Assembly: GCA_964474635.1 (NCBI GenBank) | Contig: CAYYTT010000041.1 | Span: forward strand, 1-25,730 | DNA length: 25,730 nt | Source: CAYUYV01 sp964474635 | Lineage (GTDB): Bacteria; Pseudomonadota; Alphaproteobacteria; JAJFIK01 | Reading direction: 5' to 3' | In this document: one piece after another, positions 1 to 7,132 of the stretch | Layout of the letters: each line of letters starts with the position of its first letter | Position numbering within the stretch: position 1 is the first letter of the stretch | Made by a program: the position numbers and the translations under genes | The notes under the pieces: generated by a model | What the model saw: the letters and a program-made list of their open reading frames with translations, nothing else | Told to the model about the DNA's origin: nothing | The model's database searches: none

Positions 1-520
1 CCGTGCCGTCGGCCAGCACCGCTTCGAGCCCCAGCACCATGTCGCGCATCATCCCATAGCGGATCACCCGGTTGCCGCCGGCATTGGTGGAGATGGTGCC
101 ACCGATGGTGGCGCTGCCCCGTGAGCCAAGATCGAGCGGCAGGAACAGGCCCTGGGCTTCCACCGCGTCCTGCACGGCTTGAACCGGCGCGCCGGCCTGC
201 ACCACGGCGATGCGGTTCTTGGGGTCCACTTCCTCGATGGCTGTCATCAGTTCCATGGACAGATTGACCTCAAGCGCGCCGGCCACGCCCCCCTGGACAA
301 GGCCCGTCGCGCCGCCCAGGGGCACGATCGGTTGGCCGTGCTCCCGGGCGAGGCGCAACATGGTGGCCACGTCCTCGGTGCTGCGCGGGCGCAGGATCGC
401 CCGGGCTTGATTCGGCCGCGGATCGCCCCACCCCGTGGCCCGCGCCGCCACGTCCTCCCCCGTCAACACGCCGCCGGGCGGCACGGCATTGGTCAGGGCG
501 TCGAGAAATGGTCCGGCCAT
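1..520 (-). CDS. FAD-binding oxidoreductase, D-2-hydroxyglutarate/glycolate dehydrogenase-like (N-terminal part, cut by window edge)
   Basis: This is the N-terminal 173 residues of a flavoprotein oxidase of the FAD_binding_4 / GlcD type; the rest lies beyond base 1. Reading the minus strand from the ATG at 520 gives an open frame to the window edge. It contains the FAD-binding loop PLGGATGLVQGG and the block SATIGGTISTNAGGNRVIRYG, which closely matches the family's IGGN..TNAGG..RYG segment, then VLGLEAVLADGT. A Shine-Dalgarno-like AGGAGG (complement of 530-535) lies about nine bases before the start. Relatives oxidise D-2-hydroxy acids such as D-lactate, glycolate or D-2-hydroxyglutarate and pass electrons to the quinone pool or an ETF. 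The substrate-determining C-terminal domain is missing, so the substrate is open. It is divergent from the nuclease-like gene at 761. Confidence 0.85.
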   Translation of the reverse strand, partial: MAGPFLDALTNAVPPGGVLTGEDVAARATGWGDPRPNQARAILRPRSTEDVATMLRLAREHGQPIVPLGGATGLVQGGVAGALEVNLSMELMTAIEEVDPKNRIAVVQAGAPVQAVQDAVEAQGLFLPLDLGSRGSATIGGTISTNAGGNRVIRYGMMRDMVLGLEAVLADGT

Positions 521-760
521 GGCTTGCGTCCTCCTGGGTTTCCCGTCCGCGCGGCGTTTTTTGGGTCCGATCGTTGAGCGCGGCATGGACCGCGCCGCCC
601 CGCGCATCTTTTTGGGGCGGTTCGATCTCGTAATCCGTGCCGCCACGCAGTATAGACAGCATCGGGGATGGGAACAGGTTTTCAGGCCAGTTAGGCCACG
701 CGCGGGGTGAGCGTTCGGCGTATCGCGCCCGTGGCCGGTGACATCACAGAGGGGATCCTC

Positions 761-1978
761 ATGGATTTGCAGCAAAGGGTTCGCCGCGCGGGCCTTGCCG
801 CCGTGGCCGCCTTATGGGCGGCGTTTGCCGCCGCGCCGTCGGCAGCCGACCACGACACCATTCGTATTGCGACATGGAACATCGCCAATCTGCACCATGC
901 CGCGGGCGAGTCCGTGCCCGGACGGGATGTGGTGCGCTCGGACGAAGATTATACCTGGTTGCGGCACTACGCTTACGATCTGAAGGCCGACATCGTGGCC
1001 CTTCAGGAGATCAACAGCCGCGCGGCGGCCCATCGCCTGTTCGGTCGCGGCGGATGGCAGGTGTTCATCTCCGGGCGGCGGAGCAAGGATCTTGACCATT
1101 ACGATCTGACCGGGGAATGGGGCGAGGGCTCCATTTACACGGGCTTCGCGGTGCGCAAGTCCCTCAACGTGATTTCGGTGAAGTCCGTCGACGCGCTTGA
1201 AGTGGAACATGTGGATCCGCGCACGGGCCTGTCGCGCAAGACGCGCTGGGCCATGGAACTCACCGTGGAGCGGGGCGGTCAGCGCCTGATGCTGCTGGGC
1301 GTTCATTTGAAGTCGGGCTGCTTCACCGGCGCCCTGCGCGATGCGGAAAATGAGTTCGGCGCCTTCGTCAGTGACCGTGATGCCGATTGCACCACCGCCT
1401 CAAAACAGGTCGGGCCGCTGCGCCGCTGGATCGAGGCACGCCTGGATGAGGGCATGCCCTTCGTCATTCTGGGCGACTTCAACCGGGCCTTCGATGTGCG
1501 CGGTGCGGAGGATCATCTGTGGCAGGGGCTGACCGGTGGCCTGCCGGGCGGCGCGCAGCTGACGCGCTATCCCAATGGGCTCAAGGCCACCTGCTGGAAG
1601 GACGCGGCGCCGGCGCCCTATCACGCGGATCCGATCGACCACATGATTTTCAGCCCAGCCGCCGCCGCTATGGTGGTTCCGGACAGTTTTGGCTGGCTCA
1701 CCTATGACCGGTCGCTGGCGGTGCGCTATGGGCGCATTTCGGACCATTGCCCGGCTTACATCTCCTTGACCTTGCCGCGCCGGCCCGTCGAAGGGGAACG
1801 TGATGGGGCCGAACGCAATGGTGCTGAGCATGGGGCCGTTCCGGCGTCTTCTTCTTCTGCCGAGGCGGCACGCCTGATTGAGATCGATGTGGCCGGGGCG
1901 CTGGCCAAGGGGCTGCGTCCCTTGGGCTTTCCGGCGGTCAATCCGGCCGACCGGGCGGACGCGGAAAAAGACGGTTGA
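761..1978 (+). CDS. Secreted endonuclease/exonuclease/phosphatase (EEP) family protein
   Basis: 405-residue protein of the EEP fold (DNase I / exonuclease III / inositol phosphatase superfamily), metal-dependent phosphodiester or phosphomonoester hydrolases. The frame is open from a GTG at 707, but the ATG at 761 is preferred: AGAGGGG lies just upstream, and the product then starts with a Sec signal peptide (basic MDLQQRVRR, hydrophobic alanine-rich core, likely cleavage after Ala29 in PSAA-D). Catalytic motifs are in order: ATWNIANLH (Asn40), VALQEI (Glu83, metal ligand), LLGVHLKSGC, ILGDFNR (Asp239, Asn241) and ISDHCPA (Asp328-His329). All key residues are present, so it should be active in the periplasm or outside the cell. 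A polar tail of about 65 residues follows the domain. Whether it cuts nucleic acid or another phosphoester cannot be read from the motifs. Confidence 0.88.
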   Translation: MDLQQRVRRAGLAAVAALWAAFAAAPSAADHDTIRIATWNIANLHHAAGESVPGRDVVRSDEDYTWLRHYAYDLKADIVALQEINSRAAAHRLFGRGGWQVFISGRRSKDLDHYDLTGEWGEGSIYTGFAVRKSLNVISVKSVDALEVEHVDPRTGLSRKTRWAMELTVERGGQRLMLLGVHLKSGCFTGALRDAENEFGAFVSDRDADCTTASKQVGPLRRWIEARLDEGMPFVILGDFNRAFDVRGAEDHLWQGLTGGLPGGAQLTRYPNGLKATCWKDAAPAPYHADPIDHMIFSPAAAAMVVPDSFGWLTYDRSLAVRYGRISDHCPAYISLTLPRRPVEGERDGAERNGAEHGAVPASSSSAEAARLIEIDVAGALAKGLRPLGFPAVNPADRADAEKDG

Positions 1979-1993
1979 CCCACGACACGATGG

Positions 1994-2023
1994 CCCGGCC
2001 CGTGTGCGACCACGCGGGCCGGG
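1994..2023. terminator. Possible hairpin terminator between convergent genes
   Basis: A nine-base-pair GC stem, CCCGGCCCG (1994-2002) with CGGGCCGGG (2015-2023) and a 12-base loop, sits 16 bases after the nuclease stop, between it and the convergent Xre gene. There is no T-run on either side, so intrinsic termination is uncertain. Confidence 0.35.
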
Positions 2024-2058
2024 ACAGGACGGTCCCCTGCCAAACAATCAGAAGCCGG

Positions 2059-2478
2059 TCAAAGGCTTTGATCTTCGGCCGGCTCGGCGATCAGGTCGAT
2101 TAAGTCCAGGAGGGTCTGGCGCAGGCTGTTGTCATCAATGTTTTGAAAGGCGCGGTTCAATTCCACGAATTCGCGCGCGCCGAAGCGGGGCGATGTCGCC
2201 TTGAAGGCGGCCAGCACATCGTCCGAGCCATCATCGCCCGTGGCGGCGGCGTTCAATCCTTCGAAAAAGAAATCCACATTCACGTTCAGGAGAGCTGACA
2301 ATTCGTAAAGGCGGGACGCGCCGATGCGGTTCGCCCCTTTTTCGTATTTTTGTATTTGTTGAAAAGTCAAACCAAGATTTCGAGCCAGATCCTGCTGGCT
2401 GATCCCAAGGCTTAGCCGGCGGATTCGGACGCGGTTCCCAACATGTTTGTCGATGAGCCCGGTTGCGTGTACCGCCAC
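2059..2478 (-). CDS. Xre-family helix-turn-helix transcriptional regulator
   Basis: 139-residue DNA-binding protein of the Cro/CI (HTH_3) family in a size class common in Alphaproteobacteria. The HTH spans about residues 14-70: VGNRVRIRRLSLGISQQDLA then LGLTFQQIQKYEKGANRI, with the turn at GLTFQQI. The segment SRLYELSALLNVNVDFFFEG ends the domain. The C-terminal part is a short helical region, probably for dimerisation. The start chosen is a GTG at 2478, preceded by AAGGGGG at good spacing and lying just downstream of a sigma70-like promoter (2500-2528). The frame stays open for 166 more codons upstream, but that part is low-quality sequence and would place the start before the promoter. The target and any ligand are unknown. 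It is divergent from the SapC-family gene, with 519 bases between them. Confidence 0.85.
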   Translation of the reverse strand: MAVHATGLIDKHVGNRVRIRRLSLGISQQDLARNLGLTFQQIQKYEKGANRIGASRLYELSALLNVNVDFFFEGLNAAATGDDGSDDVLAAFKATSPRFGAREFVELNRAFQNIDDNSLRQTLLDLIDLIAEPAEDQSL

Positions 2479-2499
2479 CTTAGACCCCCTTATGACAAC

Positions 2500-2528
2500 A
2501 TTACGTTCAACCGTTTTCTGCCTGTCAA
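2500..2528 (-). promoter_or_regulatory. Sigma70-like promoter of the Xre regulator gene
   Basis: On the minus strand a perfect -35 box TTGACA (complement of 2523-2528) is followed after exactly 17 bases by CGTAAT (complement of 2500-2505), four of six matches to the -10 consensus. The predicted transcript would begin near 2493, giving a leader of about 15 bases before the GTG start, which supports that start. Confidence 0.6.
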
Positions 2529-2997
2529 TCTCGCGTTTTGAGAGTAGTCCCCGACTTTGCGTTACGCAATCTCTTCCGGCGCAAAAATGAGCAGTTACCC
2601 GGTCTCCGCGAGAAATAAGGGGGAAGAGACTTTTTTCGCACCGGCGTTCCGCTATGGTGCCAGCGCCGTGGAGGAGCCACCGGGCACGCCGCGCCATCCC
2701 GAACCGTTCCGATGGGAGCTTGCTTCCCGCCATGACGATTTCGGGGTCGTGGGGCTTAGCGTCCGGCGGCGCACCGCCTCCCAGAGCCTGCCGATCCCTA
2801 TCCTGCCGGCCGCCTTTCGCAGGCCCGCCATGCCGGGGCCGGAGCAGGGGGTTGGGGACGGGCCCGCGGCATCGCACCAGAAGGTTTACGCGCCTGGGCC
2901 ACGGCCCGCGCAGAACCGGACTGCCCGCTCGCGGGGCCGCTCGCCGCCGCCGGGCCATCCATGTTGTATCGAACAAGAGCTGTCACAGGGGATTCCC
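2529..2997. other. Intergenic region upstream of the SapC-family gene
   Basis: About 470 bases between the promoter of the Xre gene and the SapC-family start. A long frame runs through it (from 2557, in phase with the SapC gene), but its translation is rich in Pro, Arg and Gly with no domain, so I read it as non-coding. It presumably carries the promoter of the SapC-family gene; I could not identify that promoter confidently. A short GGCGG/CCGCC hairpin is at 2765-2778. Confidence 0.4.
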
Positions 2998-3819
2998 ATG
3001 ACCGAGACCAAGACCACCGACAACCAGGCCATTTTGTATTCCAAGGTGGAGCCGCTGACGCCGACGCTGCATGGCGCGCTCGGCCTCGTCCGGATCGACC
3101 AGCCCCTGCTGTTCGCCCGCGACGCCCACGCCGTGCCCCTGAATACGATCGAGTTCAACTTCGCGCTGAAGAATTATCCGATTGTCTTTGCGGGGACGGA
3201 TTCGCCCATGCCGGTGGCCGTACTCGGCATGCAGGAAAAGGAAAATCTGTTCGTGGACGCCGACGGCAAGTGGCTCGAGGCGGCCTATGTCCCCGCCTAT
3301 ATTCGCCGCTACCCGTTCATTTTCGGCCAGAGCCAGGACGGCCAGCAGCTCACCTTGTGCATCGACCGGGACTCCAAGCTGATCGGCGAGAACGCGGACT
3401 TCCCGTTCTTCAACGGCACCGAGCTCACCGACACCAGTAATAAGGCGATGGAGTTCTGCAAGACCTTCCATCAGCACCACATCGCGACCCAGAAATTCGG
3501 TGTCATCGTGAAGGAAATGGATCTCTTCACGAGCCAGCAGGTGACCATGAAAGGCCCGGACGGAAAAACCCACGTGGTGGGCAGCTACCTCGCCATCGAT
3601 GAGAAGAAGTTCAACGAACTCAAGGACGAGGCGATCCTCATCCTGCGCAAGGCCGGCGCCCTGCCGTTCATTTATATGCACCTCAGTTCCCTGTCGAACT
3701 GGCAGTCCCTGTCCTTCCGCCGCCAGCAGATGCTGGGTGCGCCGTTCCCGCCGAATGCGCCGGAACTGCCCGAGGGCCAGGCCGCCAACGCCAATGTGGC
3801 CACCAGCGGGACGGCCTGA
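2998..3819 (+). CDS. SapC family protein
   Basis: 273-residue soluble protein resembling the SapC family, named after a gene of the Campylobacter fetus S-layer region. Recognisable segments are YSKVEPLTPTLHG near the N-terminus, VPLNTIEFNFALKNYPIVFAG (shown here in part of its family block), LGMQEKENLFVDADGKWLEA, YVPAYIRRYPFIF and the C-terminal LPFIYMHLSSLSNWQSL, a run typical of the family. There is no signal peptide or membrane segment. Biochemical function is not established; alphaproteobacterial members often sit near TonB receptors and outer-membrane genes, but none is adjacent here. The ATG at 2998 is chosen because conserved sequence begins there and CAGGGGA lies just upstream. It is monocistronic, with its own terminator at 3857-3887. 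Confidence 0.88.
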   Translation: MTETKTTDNQAILYSKVEPLTPTLHGALGLVRIDQPLLFARDAHAVPLNTIEFNFALKNYPIVFAGTDSPMPVAVLGMQEKENLFVDADGKWLEAAYVPAYIRRYPFIFGQSQDGQQLTLCIDRDSKLIGENADFPFFNGTELTDTSNKAMEFCKTFHQHHIATQKFGVIVKEMDLFTSQQVTMKGPDGKTHVVGSYLAIDEKKFNELKDEAILILRKAGALPFIYMHLSSLSNWQSLSFRRQQMLGAPFPPNAPELPEGQAANANVATSGTA

Positions 3820-3856
3820 TCGGGTCTTTGCCTGTGACCTGACCGCCTGAGCCATG

Positions 3857-3887
3857 CGCCCCGGGGCTCCCCGCTCCGGGGCGTTTT
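3857..3887 (+). terminator. Rho-independent terminator of the SapC-family gene
   Basis: Stem CGCCCCGG (3857-3864) pairs with CCGGGGCG (3876-3883) across an 11-base loop and is followed at once by TTTT. It lies 38 bases after the SapC-family stop codon. Confidence 0.75.
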
Positions 3888-4027
3888 GCGCCGATGAACC
3901 ACGGGTGTGCCGGGCGCGATTTTCGGTTAGTGTTTCCAAAAGCCGGCGAAATGGGTGCTGGCAGCGGACTTCAACGGCACGGCGCACGACGTCCTGGGCG
4001 CGGAGCCAGGCACGGGGGTATTCCGAC

Positions 4028-5788
4028 ATGCTTCGATTTTTGTCTCAGGTCCTGGCGGGGATCCTGGCGGCGCTGATTGTTTTGTTCGTGATCATTCCTG
4101 GAATTTTCATCGTTCTCGCGTCCAGCGGCGTGAAGCCCCTGCCCGCAAGCATGATGCTCAGTCTCGACATGCGCTCGGCCCTGCCGGACCGGGAAGAAGT
4201 CAGTCTTACCGGCGGCGACGGTCCTGGCGTGAAGTCCATCGTCGGCCTTGTTCGGGTGCTGCAGCGCGCCGAGACCGATGAGCGGGTAAAGGGCGTTTAC
4301 CTGCGCGTGGGCGGAACGGGCCTTTCCGTGGCGGCTGCGCAGGAATTGCGCGAGGCGCTGGCGCGCTTTCAGGCACGGGGCAAGGTGGTGCACGCGCATA
4401 CCCAGTCGCTGACCTCGCCGGGGCTTGGCGCCTATTATTTGGCTTCGGCTGCCGACGTGTTCTCCATGCAGCCCAATGGGGCGATTTTCACGTCCGGTCT
4501 GCAGACGAGTTCGGTCTTCCTGCGCGGGCTTCTGGATGAAGTGGGCATCGCGCCCGATTTCCGTGGCCGGAAGCAATACAAAAGCGCCATCAACACCTTC
4601 ATGGAAACCGATTACACCGAGCCCATGCGCGAGGCCCGCACCGCACTCATCACCTCGGTCTATGACGGTGTGATGCAGGATATTTCCGAAACGCGCGGCG
4701 TCGCCCTCGACCAGCTCAAGGCCCAGTTCAACGATACGCCCCTGATCGGCGACGCGGCGGTGACCGCAGGGCTTGTCGATAGTCTGAGCCACGAGGTCGA
4801 TGCGCGCTCGAATGCCCGCAACGCCGGCGGGGCGGGCACGCAGATCGTTTCTGTGCGTCGCTATGCGAGTGAGCCCGTTGTCATTCCCGAGGGCGGTACC
4901 GCGGTCGCGCTTGTCCACGCCGTTGGCCAGATCGTCGAAGGGGACGATGCCGGTGGCGGCCTTGGCGATACCCAGCAGATTGCGGGCGACGTCTATGCCC
5001 GGGCCATCATGTCCGCCGTGCGCAATGACGAGATCAAGGCCATCATTCTGCGCGTCGACAGCCCCGGCGGCTCTCCCATCGCGTCCGAGCAGGTGCGGGA
5101 TGCCCTGACCCGCGCCCAGGCGGCCGGCAAACCGGTCATCGTGACCATGGCCTCGCTTGCCGCGTCGGGCGGGTACTGGATTGCCATGACGGCCGACAAG
5201 ATCGTGGCCCATCCCGGAACGCTCACCGGATCGATCGGTGTTTTCACGGGCAAATTCGCGGTCGGCGGCCTCTTGAACAATATCGATGTGAATATGGGCG
5301 AGATCTTCACCAATGAGGGGGCGCGTCTGTTTTCGACAAACAGGACCTACACGGAAGAAGAGTGGACCCGTCTTGGCCGCTTCCTTGACTCCATCTACTC
5401 GGACTTCATTACAACGGCGGCCGAGGGGCGGAGCATGAGTGTGGCCCAGGTCGACGATTATGCGGGCGGGCGCATCTGGTCTGGCGCCGATGCACTGTCC
5501 CGGGGTCTCATCGACAGCCATGGCGGTTTGCGCCGGGCGATGGATCTGACGCGCGAGGCGCTCAATCTGTCCGCGGACGCTCAGATCGATCTGAAAGACT
5601 TCCCGGGCCGGCCTGGGTTCTTCGAGATCATCTCGCGCCTGTTCAGCGGATCCGTTGGCGTGATCGAGGCCGCCAAGGCCATCAATGAAATCATGACCAC
5701 CGAGGCGATCGTGGCGTTGCGCCAGGCCGCCATTCTCGGCAGTGAAGAGACACCGCTCGTTTACGAAGAAATGGGCGAAGTGTACTGA
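4028..5788 (+). CDS. sppA: Signal peptide peptidase SppA, long (67K) type
   Basis: 586-residue membrane-anchored serine protease (family S49) that degrades cleaved signal peptides. One N-terminal transmembrane helix, about residues 7-32, anchors it, with the body in the periplasm. It has the duplicated architecture of the long form. The N-terminal repeat supplies the general-base lysine in RKQYKSAIN (Lys185), matching Lys209 of the E. coli enzyme. The C-terminal repeat supplies the nucleophile in LAASGGYWIAM (Ser380), matching Ser409. HPGTLTGSIGVFTGKF after the serine is also a family block. Both catalytic residues are intact. It starts at ATG 4028 with GGGGGT upstream; a frame extending further 5' (from 3854) is not conserved-looking and overlaps the preceding terminator. 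A strong terminator follows at 5822-5861, so it appears monocistronic. Confidence 0.95.
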   Translation: MLRFLSQVLAGILAALIVLFVIIPGIFIVLASSGVKPLPASMMLSLDMRSALPDREEVSLTGGDGPGVKSIVGLVRVLQRAETDERVKGVYLRVGGTGLSVAAAQELREALARFQARGKVVHAHTQSLTSPGLGAYYLASAADVFSMQPNGAIFTSGLQTSSVFLRGLLDEVGIAPDFRGRKQYKSAINTFMETDYTEPMREARTALITSVYDGVMQDISETRGVALDQLKAQFNDTPLIGDAAVTAGLVDSLSHEVDARSNARNAGGAGTQIVSVRRYASEPVVIPEGGTAVALVHAVGQIVEGDDAGGGLGDTQQIAGDVYARAIMSAVRNDEIKAIILRVDSPGGSPIASEQVRDALTRAQAAGKPVIVTMASLAASGGYWIAMTADKIVAHPGTLTGSIGVFTGKFAVGGLLNNIDVNMGEIFTNEGARLFSTNRTYTEEEWTRLGRFLDSIYSDFITTAAEGRSMSVAQVDDYAGGRIWSGADALSRGLIDSHGGLRRAMDLTREALNLSADAQIDLKDFPGRPGFFEIISRLFSGSVGVIEAAKAINEIMTTEAIVALRQAAILGSEETPLVYEEMGEVY

Positions 5789-5821
5789 TCTTTTCGAGGC
5801 CCGTGATCGATCGCAGATGTT

Positions 5822-5861
5822 AAAAAACGCGGCGGGATGATGTCATCCCGCCGCGTTTTTT
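5822..5861. terminator. Strong intrinsic terminator after sppA (works in both directions by sequence)
   Basis: A perfect 19-base inverted repeat, 5822-5840 against 5843-5861, starts with AAAAAACGCGG and ends with CCGCGTTTTTT. It therefore has a GC-rich stem followed by a T-run on either strand, and lies 33 bases after the sppA stop codon. It also shields sppA from leftward transcription out of the repeat array. Confidence 0.92.
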
Positions 5862-6072
5862 GTCCGTGCAAGGACCACTTGCTATCGCGGGGCGATAAGT
5901 TCGCACCGCCCCGGCGGAGCGCTTGCAGCGCGTGAGCGCAAAAAACAAAGAGCAACGGCGCGCAGGAGATCAGACTGATTCCGATTTCTCGCCCGTTGCT
6001 CTCAGGCCGCGACCGCGGCCCGGCGCTGTTGCGCCGCCCCCGCGGAGCGCTTGCAGCGCGTGAGCGCAAAAA

Positions 6073-6172
6073 NNNNNNNNNNNNNNNNNNNNNNNNNNNN
6101 NNNNNNNNNNNNNNNNNNNNNNNNNNNNNNNNNNNNNNNNNNNNNNNNNNNNNNNNNNNNNNNNNNNNNNNN
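6073..6172. other. Assembly gap (100 N) inside the 128-bp tandem array
   Basis: Exactly 100 N, a placeholder length. The 128-base period on both sides fails across it; the true missing length would be 73 bases plus a multiple of 128 if the array is regular. Confidence 0.95.
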
Positions 6173-6348
6173 GCCCGGCGCTGTTGCGCCGCCCCCGCGG
6201 AGCGCTTGCAGCGCGTGAGCGCAAAAAACAAAGAGCAACGGCGCGCAGGAGATCAGACTGATTCCGATTTCTCGCCCGTTGCTCTCAGGCCGCGACCGCG
6301 GCCCGGCGCTGTTGCGCCGCCCCCGCGGAGCGCTTGCAGCGCGTGAGC

Positions 6349-6412
6349 GCAAAAACAAAGAGCAACGGCGCGCAGGAGATCAGACTGATCCGGATTTCTC
6401 GCCCGTTGCTCT
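6349..6412 (-). terminator. Intrinsic terminator of the small lipoprotein gene
   Basis: Read leftward from the lipoprotein stop at 6418, the inverted repeat AGAGCAACGG (complement of 6403-6412) and CCGTTGCTCT (complement of 6359-6368) is followed by TTTGTTTTTGC. The spacer of about 34 bases can fold further. Two more intact copies follow downstream in the tandem array. Confidence 0.7.
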
Positions 6413-6417
6413 TGCGC

Positions 6418-6960
6418 TTATTTGCCTTCCGCTTCGGGCTCCTCCGGGCGGATAATCGTCGGACCCAGATTTTTCAGGATCTGCCGGGCATCGAAAGCGG
6501 ACGGATTATCCTTGGGCTTGGGACCCCGGCCGGTCTGAATGATGGCCTGCGCCGTATATTCGCGCCGCTCCCGCGTTGTGCCGGATGTGGTGCCGAAACC
6601 GGCGCCAAAGCCTGTTGTGCCGTACACGAACCGGCCCGGCGCGCCGTCAATGAATGTGCCGAAGGAGCGGAAGGTGCTGATCGCTTCGGTGCCTTCCTCC
6701 AGCACGATGAAGTAGTCATAGCCGAATTGCACAGTCACTTCGGCGGCACGGAACAGCAGGTAGTTCTCGACCCGGGGCAGATCGGTCAGGCTGTTACCCG
6801 TAAAAGTGACCCGGAACTTGTCGTCTTCCAGGCGAAAGTCGGCATAGCCGTCCCCTTCGTCACCCTGGGGCTGATAGGGGGTCGCGGTTACACAGGCGGA
6901 GAGGATCAAAGCCCCCGCCGCCGCAACCGCGGCCGACTTCAAAAACGATGAGATGCGCAT
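6418..6960 (-). CDS. Small lipoprotein of the CC0125/CC1285-like alphaproteobacterial family
   Basis: 180-residue predicted lipoprotein of unknown function. The N-terminus MRISSFLKSAAVAAAGALI leads to a lipobox LSAC, so the mature protein would start at Cys23 with a lipid anchor. After it come TPYQPQGDEGDGYADFRLED, then FRVTFTGNSLTDLPRVENYL, LFRAAEVTVQFGYDYFIVLE. This pattern (TPYQP, GY.D..L, F.GN..T, VE.YLL.RAAE, GYD.F) is what I recall of the Caulobacter CC0125/CC1285 lipoprotein family. The C-terminal half carries a Gly/Phe/Thr-rich stretch (GTTGFGAGFGTTSG) and YTAQAIIQTG. GAGGAG lies upstream of ATG 6960. It ends immediately before the repeated terminator array. Outer-membrane location is an inference; the function is unknown. 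Confidence 0.85.
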   Translation of the reverse strand: MRISSFLKSAAVAAAGALILSACVTATPYQPQGDEGDGYADFRLEDDKFRVTFTGNSLTDLPRVENYLLFRAAEVTVQFGYDYFIVLEEGTEAISTFRSFGTFIDGAPGRFVYGTTGFGAGFGTTSGTTRERREYTAQAIIQTGRGPKPKDNPSAFDARQILKNLGPTIIRPEEPEAEGK

Positions 6961-7132
6961 GACAGTCCGTCTCCTCTACCCATTTGCGCGCTGCCGTATC
7001 CGCCAGCCTTAAGGACTGTTCCCCAAGGCCCGCGCCAGTGCAATTGGACAACCCGCATCGCCACCAAAATTGATTGCATCTGTCGCGGGTCATCTCTCCA
7101 AGACAAACAGTTGGGCCCGGGAATTTCAGTCC

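Larger units (their letters stand above)
5914..6416. repeat. Tandem array of a 128-bp unit carrying a terminator-like hairpin
   Basis: Units begin with GCGGAGCGCTTGCAGCG at 5914, 6042, 6197 and 6325. The distances 5914 to 6042 and 6197 to 6325 are both exactly 128; the pair across the N gap is 155. Each complete unit holds an inverted repeat AGAGCAACGG/CCGTTGCTCT (5949-6002, 6232-6285 and 6359-6412), a perfect GGCCGCG/CGCGGCC hairpin, and a GCGCT..AGCGC dyad. On the minus strand the AGAGCAACGG stem is followed by TTTGTTTTT, so each unit looks like a leftward terminator. The last unit, next to the lipoprotein gene, is truncated and slightly diverged. Frames running through the array have no protein-like features and are rejected as genes. 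Confidence 0.9.

Noticed and set aside
2479..2976. N-terminal extension of the Xre regulator by 166 codons
   Set aside because: Would cross a good TTGACA promoter; the family size is about 140 residues.
2557..2997. N-terminal extension of the SapC-family protein by 147 codons
   Set aside because: Pro/Arg-rich, unlike the family, and the conserved start at 2998 has its own ribosome site.
3971..5521. 516-residue minus-strand frame antisense to sppA
   Set aside because: Shadow frame; sppA has both catalytic residues and full family blocks.
5761..6358. Protein-coding frames through the 128-bp array
   Set aside because: They exist only because N is read as open; translations are the same Arg/Ala/Gly-rich repeat on both strands.
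5914..6416. CRISPR array
   Set aside because: Units are contiguous 128-bp repeats with no distinct spacers, and no cas gene is present.
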